Source: HT1-32 sp040219025
GTDB taxonomy: Bacteria > Pseudomonadota > Alphaproteobacteria > Rhodospirillales > HT1-32
Length of the DNA: 64,000 nucleotides
Reading direction: 5' to 3'
Assembly: GCA_040219025.1 (NCBI GenBank)
Contig: JAVJTE010000019.1
Span: 62,001-126,000 of the forward strand
Shown: positions 58,388 to 64,000 of the stretch, one piece after another
Layout of the letters: the number at the start of each line of letters is the position of its first letter
How positions within the stretch are numbered: the first letter of the stretch is position 1
Notes under the pieces: generated by a model
What the model saw: only the letters and a program-made list of their open reading frames with translations
Told to the model about the DNA's origin: nothing
The model's database searches: none
Made by a program: the position numbers and the translations under genes

Positions 58388-59068
58388 ATGCCCGAGGCTG
58401 CGGACAATATACTCGTTCCGATACGGCAGCAGGTCGCCCCGCTCCGGCTGCGCATCATCCAGTCCGTGCGCCGCGCCATCGAGCGGGGTGTTCTCAGCCC
58501 CGGCCAGCGCCTGGTTGAAAAGGACCTTTGCCTGCAGCTCGAAGTCAGCCGGACCTCCCTGCGCGAGGCATTACGTGAGCTGGAGGCCGACGGCGTTCTG
58601 ACCCATGCCTCCAACCGCGGCCTGACCGTTGCACGGATCGGCTACCGGGATGCAGAGAATATCTACCGGATACGGGCCGAAATCGAGGCCATCATTGTTG
58701 AACAGTTTGTCGGGAAGGCATCCGATGAGGATGTTCAGGTCATGTCGGATCTGGGAACAGCCCTGATCGAGGCATATCACCTCGGCGCCCGTTTCGAGAT
58801 ACTCGAATCAAAACGCAGATTCTATGATCATATCTGTATCGTGGCTGACAATAATGTTGCCTCTGAAATTCTCAACAAGCTGTCGTTGCGGACATCGCAA
58901 CTTCGCGCACCGTCAGTCTCGCGCCCGGAACGTCAGGTGCAGAGCATCGTCGAGATTGAAGAACTGACAGAAGCCATCCGCATCCGCGACAGCAAACGGG
59001 CGGTAAAGGCGGCACGCAATCACGTTCGCAACGCAGCCCGTTCGGCACTCAGCCTTATAGAAACCTGA
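58388..59068 (+). CDS. GntR-family regulator, FCD subfamily
   Basis: 226 residues. Winged helix at the front: AIERGVLSPGQRLVEKDLCLQLEVSRTSLREALRELEADGVL, then an FCD sensory domain with metal-binding His/Asp (FYDHICIVADNN, and HVRNAARSA near the C terminus). Such regulators respond to carboxylic acids and control their import and breakdown. It is next to UbiD and likely governs the cluster through the dyads. Confidence 0.88.
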   Translation: MPEAADNILVPIRQQVAPLRLRIIQSVRRAIERGVLSPGQRLVEKDLCLQLEVSRTSLREALRELEADGVLTHASNRGLTVARIGYRDAENIYRIRAEIEAIIVEQFVGKASDEDVQVMSDLGTALIEAYHLGARFEILESKRRFYDHICIVADNNVASEILNKLSLRTSQLRAPSVSRPERQVQSIVEIEELTEAIRIRDSKRAVKAARNHVRNAARSALSLIET

Positions 59069-59121
59069 TACCAGCTCTTCTGCACAGAGAAACCGGATGG
59101 CCAGAGGGCACCAACCGGCGA

Positions 59122-60729
59122 TCAGATGATATCGGCCGCAACCTGCATGGTCAGAATACGGTCCGGGTTGCTGGTAACGATACCGTTGGTGCGGCGCGTT
59201 CCCTTCTTCAGACCGTCAATCAGCTCCATGCCCTCGATAACCTGCCCCCAGACCGTGTAGCGACCGTCAAAACGCGGGGCGTCATCATAGACAATGAAGA
59301 ACTGGCTGTCGGCACTGTCCGGGTCCGTGCCGCGCAGCGCCATGGAAACCGTTCCGCGTTTGTGTGGCCGGTCTGATATCTCGGCCTTGAGGGTTTCGCC
59401 TGATCCGCCGCGGCCGGAATTGGTCGGATCACCTGTCTGGGCGATCAGACCATCGATCACGCGAAAAAATGCAAGTCCGTCATAGAAGCCCTTCCGGGTG
59501 AGCGCCTTGATATGCGCCACATGTTGCGGCGCCGCCTCCGGATACATCTGGATCACGACCGGCCCGCCGGCAAGCTGCATGATCAGGGTGTTCTCCGCAT
59601 CCCCGATATCCGTCAGCTTCGAGGCGATCTGCCGGGCTTTCTTCTCTGCCTCGATAATATCCGACGCAACACGCACACTGATCATCGCATCGGGATGGAG
59701 TACCCTGCCGTTTTTCTTGCGGTTGCCGCGTTTGATCTGGTCGACATTCTCCATGCCGCTGATCACATCACCGAAATAGGTATACTCGCCATTAAAGGCC
59801 GGGATGTCGGTCATCAGAATGAAGAACTGGCTATCGGCACTATCGTTGCTTTTCTTGCGCGCCATGGAGACTGAACCGCGAACATGCGGTGTGCTGGAAA
59901 ATTCAGCGGGAATGGTTATCCCGGTGCCGCCGGTGCCGTCCCCTTTCGGATCACCGCCCTGGGCAAAGTATCCGTCAATCACGCGGTGGAAAGTCAGGCC
60001 ATCATAAAACCCCTGGCGCACCAGTTCCTTGATCCGCGCGACATGCTTCGGCGCGAGGTCCGGGCGCAGCTTGATGGCCACCAGACCAGTCCGCAGTTCG
60101 AGAATCAACGTGTCTGCGGGATCCTTCAATGTCTCCAGAAGGTTACTCAGCTTCTGCTGAATGGAGTCAACATCAGCCAGGACACGGATTGAAATAACCC
60201 GGTCCGGCTCTGTCACAATTCCCTTGGCATCCTGCTCTGCGGCCTTGATCCGGGTGACGAACTCCATGCCCGAGACGACCTTGCCGAACACCGTATACTC
60301 ACCATCCAGACCTTCGATGCGCCGCATGGAGATGAAAAACTGGCTGTCAGCGGAATCCGGATCGGATTTCCGTGCCATCGAGACGGTCCCGAGATCATGC
60401 GGTTCTTTGGAAAACTCCGCCTTGATCGTGTCTCCGGTACCGCCAGTGCCGTTACCGCGCGGATCACCGGTCTGCGCGATATAATCCTTGATGACCCGGA
60501 ACCACAGCAGGCCGTCATAGAACCCTTCCCGCACCAGTTGCTTGACACGAGCGACATGGTTCGGAGCCAGGTCCGGACGCAGTTCAATAACCACATTCCC
60601 GGTTTCAAGCTGCATGATAAGGGTGTTCTCGGGGTCCAGGCCACCTTTCTTGTTCTGCGCATAAGCGGCAGAACCAAGACTCAGGCTGAACAGGATTGAA
60701 GCGACGAGGCAAAACGCCCGGGCTATCAT
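59122..60729 (-). CDS. Exported protein with three cyclophilin (peptidyl-prolyl isomerase) domains
   Basis: 535 residues: leader (LVASILFSLSLGSAAYA) and three tandem cyclophilin-type domains at about 36-185, 206-352 and 379-532. Each has an active-site string: WFRVIKDY (first), FHRVIDGY (second), FFRVIDGL (third), followed by AQTGDP/AQGGDP and a later SQFFI (all three). Only domain 2 has the usual FHR; the Arg is kept in all. Normal bacterial PpiA has one domain. It would act in the periplasm on proline bonds or as a chaperone. First gene downstream of coaD, where a single-domain cyclophilin is common in alphaproteobacteria. Confidence 0.88.
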   Translation of the reverse strand: MIARAFCLVASILFSLSLGSAAYAQNKKGGLDPENTLIMQLETGNVVIELRPDLAPNHVARVKQLVREGFYDGLLWFRVIKDYIAQTGDPRGNGTGGTGDTIKAEFSKEPHDLGTVSMARKSDPDSADSQFFISMRRIEGLDGEYTVFGKVVSGMEFVTRIKAAEQDAKGIVTEPDRVISIRVLADVDSIQQKLSNLLETLKDPADTLILELRTGLVAIKLRPDLAPKHVARIKELVRQGFYDGLTFHRVIDGYFAQGGDPKGDGTGGTGITIPAEFSSTPHVRGSVSMARKKSNDSADSQFFILMTDIPAFNGEYTYFGDVISGMENVDQIKRGNRKKNGRVLHPDAMISVRVASDIIEAEKKARQIASKLTDIGDAENTLIMQLAGGPVVIQMYPEAAPQHVAHIKALTRKGFYDGLAFFRVIDGLIAQTGDPTNSGRGGSGETLKAEISDRPHKRGTVSMALRGTDPDSADSQFFIVYDDAPRFDGRYTVWGQVIEGMELIDGLKKGTRRTNGIVTSNPDRILTMQVAADII

Positions 60730-60898
60730 CGTCTCATTCCCTCCGTTGCTGACAGAACGCTTATATCACGCGACATCGCGCTCAACCACCGGTCCGGTGT
60801 TGGGGCGCAGACTATCACATCTATCCAACACCAACAGTATAACCGGGAAAAGGCTGAATTAAGACCTAACGGGCAAAAAGTACATATATTGCAGCAGT

Positions 60899-61393
60899 TT
60901 ATTTTTTCGCGGCAAGGGCTTTGACGACACGTGCGGAAGAGAAATGACTGACATCGCCGCCAAGACGGGCAATTTCCTTCACAAATCTTGACGAAATGAA
61001 CTGATTGCGATCAGACGCCATCAGAAACACCGTCTCGATTCTCGGATTCAGACGCGCATTCATACCCGCCATCTGGAATTCATATTCAAAGTCCGACACG
61101 GCCCGTAACCCGCGGATGATAACAGATGCCCCGCAGGTCTCGGCAAAATTCATCAGCAGGGTGTCAAACGGCTGCACTTCAACAATCGTGTCTGATGGCG
61201 GCAGCGTTGCCACTTCCGCCTCGATCAGGGCAACCCGTTCTTCCAGCGAAAACATCGGGCCCTTACCGTCATTGACGGCTGCACCGATAATCAGCCGGTC
61301 AACCACCCGGCGTGCCCGGGCAATGATGTCCAGATGACCATTGGTAATCGGGTCAAAAGTACCGGGATAGAGTCCAACGCGCTGATCAGCCAT
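60899..61393 (-). CDS. coaD: Phosphopantetheine adenylyltransferase
   Basis: 164 residues. Motifs are GLYPGTFDPITNGHLDII (nucleotide-binding TxGH), IIRGLRAVSDFEYEFQMAGMN and SSRFVKEIARLGGDVS. It adenylates 4'-phosphopantetheine to dephospho-CoA. ATG 61393 overlaps the gyrA stop by 8 bases, so it is translated on the gyrA message; this gene order is typical of alphaproteobacteria. Confidence 0.95.
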   Translation of the reverse strand: MADQRVGLYPGTFDPITNGHLDIIARARRVVDRLIIGAAVNDGKGPMFSLEERVALIEAEVATLPPSDTIVEVQPFDTLLMNFAETCGASVIIRGLRAVSDFEYEFQMAGMNARLNPRIETVFLMASDRNQFISSRFVKEIARLGGDVSHFSSARVVKALAAKK

Positions 61394-64000
61394 CACCCGG
61401 AATCTCCTGCTGTTGGGCAGAATTTTCAGTATCGGCCGGGGTTGCCGTTTCGCTGTCAGCCAGATCTTCTGCTGTATCAGTTACCGCAGCCTCTTCATCA
61501 TCAATCATGCCCGTCACCGAAACAACATGCTCGTCTTCAGCGGTGGTCAGCAGGCGAACCCCCTGGGTTTTACGACCGGCGATGCGAATGCCCTCAACAG
61601 GAATCCGGATCAATGTGCCGCCATCCGTGACCATGACAAGTTGGCTGTCGCTCTCCACACGGAACGAGGCCACGACATCACCGTTACGGTCGGACGGATC
61701 AATATTCCAGATCCCCTGCCCGCCGCGGTTCGTGACACGATATTCATAGGCTGAACTGCGTTTTCCGAAACCGTTCTCGGTTACTGTCAGAACGAACTGT
61801 TCGGCGGCCTCAAGCTCGGCAACATCCGCCTCACTCAGCCGCTCAAGCGCCGGCATTTCGACCGCAGTCGAATCCAGCACCTCACCATTTTCACCCTGCT
61901 CTCCCGCTTCGGCATTTTCTGCCCGGCGTTTGGCATTGGCATAACGCAGATATTCATCCCGCGCTTCAATATCGATCGCCGTATGATCGATAATCGACAT
62001 GCCCATGACCTGATCACCCTTCTTCAGGCGGATACCGCGAACACCGGTCGAATTACGGCTGGAGAACACACGCACATCGACAACCGGGAAGCGGATACAT
62101 TTACCCGATTTTGCGACCAGCAGCACATCCTGATCTTCCCGGCAGGCAGCCACACTGACAAGGCTGTCGCCATCATCCAGCTTCATCGCAATCTTGCCGT
62201 TCGCCCGGACGCTGACAAAATCAGACAGGCTGTTTCGCCGTACACCGCCACTGGCGGTGGCGAACATGACATGCAGATCGTTCCAGGACTCCTCGTCCTC
62301 CGGCATCGGCATGATTGTCGTAATGGTCTCGTTCTCGGCCAGGGGCAGCAGATTGACCAGCGCCTTGCCCCGCGACTGCGGTGAGCCGACCGGAAGCTTG
62401 TAGACCTTCATCTTGTAGGCCATGCCCGCAGACGAGAAGAACAGGACCGGTGTGTGGGTATTGACCACGAAGACGCTGGAGACGAAATCCTCATCCCGCG
62501 TTGCCATGCCCGAGCGCCCCTTGCCACCCCGGCGCTGTGCGCGATAGGTGGAAATCGGTACGCGCTTGACGTAACCGCTGTGGCTGAGCGTCACCACCAT
62601 ATCTTCACGCTGAATCAGCGCCTCGATATCCTGCTCAAAATCAATATCTTCGAGTGTCGTCCGGCGTTCATTACCGAACAGGTCCCGCATTTCCTCAAAC
62701 TCGCCGCGCATCACCTCAACCAGCTTCGCGCGGGACTGAAGAATTTCGAGGAATTCCTCGATCTGGGTGGCAATCGAGCGGGTTTCCTCAACCAGCTTGT
62801 CCCGTTCCAGCCCTGTCAGCCGGTGCAGACGCAGATCAAGAATTGCCCGTGCCTGGGTTTCGGACAGCCGGTAATGGCCATCAACAACCTGATGGCCCGG
62901 GTCATCAATCAGTGCGATGAAATCAGCCACTTCATCTGCCGGCCAGTTTTCAGCCATCAGCCGTTCACGGGCCGTTGCCGGGTCCGGCGCAGAGCGAATC
63001 ATCGCAATGACCGCATCAAGATTGGTAATCGCGACCAGCAGGCCGGCCAGGACATGCGCCCGGTCCCGCGCCTTGGCGAGTTCGAAACGGGTGCGGCGGG
63101 TAATGACCTCTTCACGGAAATCGACAAAGGCGCCGATCATATCCTTGAGATTCATCAGTTCCGGCTTGCCGCCATTCAGCGCCAGCATGTTCATGCCGAA
63201 ACTGGTCTGCAGGGATGAATGCCGGTAAAGCTGGTTCAGCACCACATCGCCGATATGCCCCCGCTTGACCTCAACGACAACACGAACGCCATCGCGATCC
63301 GACTCGTCACGAAGGTCACTGATACCTTCAATCTTCTTCTCGCGCACCGCGTCGGCAATCTGCTCGACCATGCGTGACTTGTTTACCTGATAGGGAATCT
63401 GCGAAATCACGATCTTCTCGCGATCATTCGCCATTCTCTCGATCTCGGCCCGGCCACGCATGATGATCGAACCGCGACCAGTATGATAGGCGGAACGGAT
63501 ACCCGACTTGCCGAACACGATACTGCCTGTCGGGAAATCCGGACCGGGAATGATATCGATCAGTTCGTCGATGGTGATCGCCGTGTTTTCTATGTAGGCG
63601 ATACAGCCGTCCAGAACTTCGCCCAGGTTATGGGTCGGGATGTTCGTTGCCATGCCGACCGCGATACCACCGGCACCGTTGACCAGCAGGTTGGGGATTT
63701 TCGACGGCAGCACCGTCGGTTCCCGGACCGTATCATCATAGTTGTTCTGGTAGTCGACCGTATCCTTGTCGATGTCGGACAGCATCTCATGTGCCGCGCG
63801 CGTCATCCGCGCCTCGGTATACCGCATGGCAGCGGGAGGATCGCCATCCATCGAGCCGAAGTTGCCCTGCCCGTCGATCAGTTCCAGACGCATGGAGAAG
63901 TCCTGCGCCATACGCACCATCGCGTCGTAAATCGCCGAATCACCGTGGGGATGGTATTTACCCATCACGTCACCGACGATACGCGCCGACTTCCGGAAAG
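61386..64000 (-). CDS. gyrA: DNA gyrase subunit A (N-terminal end outside window)
   Basis: 871 codons visible, entering at FRKSARIVGDVMGKYHPHGDSAIYDAMVRMAQ of the quinolone-resistance region, with the wild-type-like Ser (HGDSAIYD) and Asp. The catalytic tyrosine stands in AAMRYTEARMT. The C-terminal DNA-wrapping beta-propeller begins with the GyrA box QRRGGKG and repeats. About 90 N-terminal residues lie beyond the window. The acidic tail (ADSETATPADTENSAQQQ) is longer than in E. coli. Promoter not visible here. Confidence 0.97.
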   Translation of the reverse strand, partial: FRKSARIVGDVMGKYHPHGDSAIYDAMVRMAQDFSMRLELIDGQGNFGSMDGDPPAAMRYTEARMTRAAHEMLSDIDKDTVDYQNNYDDTVREPTVLPSKIPNLLVNGAGGIAVGMATNIPTHNLGEVLDGCIAYIENTAITIDELIDIIPGPDFPTGSIVFGKSGIRSAYHTGRGSIIMRGRAEIERMANDREKIVISQIPYQVNKSRMVEQIADAVREKKIEGISDLRDESDRDGVRVVVEVKRGHIGDVVLNQLYRHSSLQTSFGMNMLALNGGKPELMNLKDMIGAFVDFREEVITRRTRFELAKARDRAHVLAGLLVAITNLDAVIAMIRSAPDPATARERLMAENWPADEVADFIALIDDPGHQVVDGHYRLSETQARAILDLRLHRLTGLERDKLVEETRSIATQIEEFLEILQSRAKLVEVMRGEFEEMRDLFGNERRTTLEDIDFEQDIEALIQREDMVVTLSHSGYVKRVPISTYRAQRRGGKGRSGMATRDEDFVSSVFVVNTHTPVLFFSSAGMAYKMKVYKLPVGSPQSRGKALVNLLPLAENETITTIMPMPEDEESWNDLHVMFATASGGVRRNSLSDFVSVRANGKIAMKLDDGDSLVSVAACREDQDVLLVAKSGKCIRFPVVDVRVFSSRNSTGVRGIRLKKGDQVMGMSIIDHTAIDIEARDEYLRYANAKRRAENAEAGEQGENGEVLDSTAVEMPALERLSEADVAELEAAEQFVLTVTENGFGKRSSAYEYRVTNRGGQGIWNIDPSDRNGDVVASFRVESDSQLVMVTDGGTLIRIPVEGIRIAGRKTQGVRLLTTAEDEHVVSVTGMIDDEEAAVTDTAEDLADSETATPADTENSAQQQEIPGDG

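Overview
The window looks like chromosomal DNA of a free-living, GC-rich alphaproteobacterium, probably a heterotroph of Rhodospirillales type. The assignment rests on the gyrA-coaD-peptidylprolyl isomerase gene order at the right end, on several families common in that class (DUF2161, DUF4169, bifunctional hydrolase/OsmC, Bug/TctC receptors), and on the large number of importers for small organic nutrients. It is an inference; no rRNA gene is present.

Layout. 1-6.5 kb: an Lrp-type regulator is divergent from an ehuABCD-like polar amino-acid ABC importer, followed on the same strand by a PLP diaminopropionate ammonia-lyase-like enzyme and a BisC-like molybdenum reductase that leaves the window. 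6.5-12.5 kb: a flavoprotein, a YbfB-type MFS transporter, and divergently an operon of an AMP-forming ligase with two iron oxygenases resembling TmpA and TmpB (trimethylaminoethylphosphonate to glycine betaine plus phosphate). 12.5-23 kb: unlinked metabolic genes, including a 3-hydroxybenzoate 6-hydroxylase-like enzyme divergent from a MarR regulator with an excellent operator-like palindrome. 23-28.6 kb: a complete dipeptide/oligopeptide ABC importer. 29-35.6 kb: hydrolase/OsmC fusion, TauE/SafE permease, NUDIX hydrolase, cysK-sseA-GNAT cluster and a protein with a histone-H1-like tail.

35.8-45.9 kb: an integrative element of about 10 kb inserted at the 3' end of a tRNA-Lys(TTT) gene. It is bounded by 53-bp direct repeats and carries a tyrosine integrase, an AlpA-like regulator, a split primase/TOPRIM-helicase (DUF3987) module with two sets of repeats that may be replication signals, and an IetAS-type anti-phage pair (AAA ATPase plus subtilisin-like protease). 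The protease gene is broken, or programmed to shift, by one extra base in a G run. A 3'-half tRNA-Met-like fragment lies just behind the integrase gene.

46-59 kb: an ACR3 arsenite exporter, then a catabolic cluster: alpha/beta hydrolase, a leaderless receptor-like protein, molybdenum hydroxylase large subunit, ThDP enzyme and a TctA-TctB fusion on one strand, with a TctC receptor, a UbiD decarboxylase and a GntR regulator on the other. This looks like uptake and breakdown of one unknown carboxylic acid. 59-64 kb: an unusual periplasmic protein with three cyclophilin domains, coaD, and most of gyrA.

A recurring theme is a strong stem-loop without a U tract just behind a substrate-binding-protein gene in three unrelated importers. 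The most promising undescribed material is the integrative element (frameshifted IetAS, iteron-like repeats inside the primase-helicase gene, tRNA fragment), the ligase-TmpA-TmpB operon and the UbiD/ThDP/molybdenum cluster.
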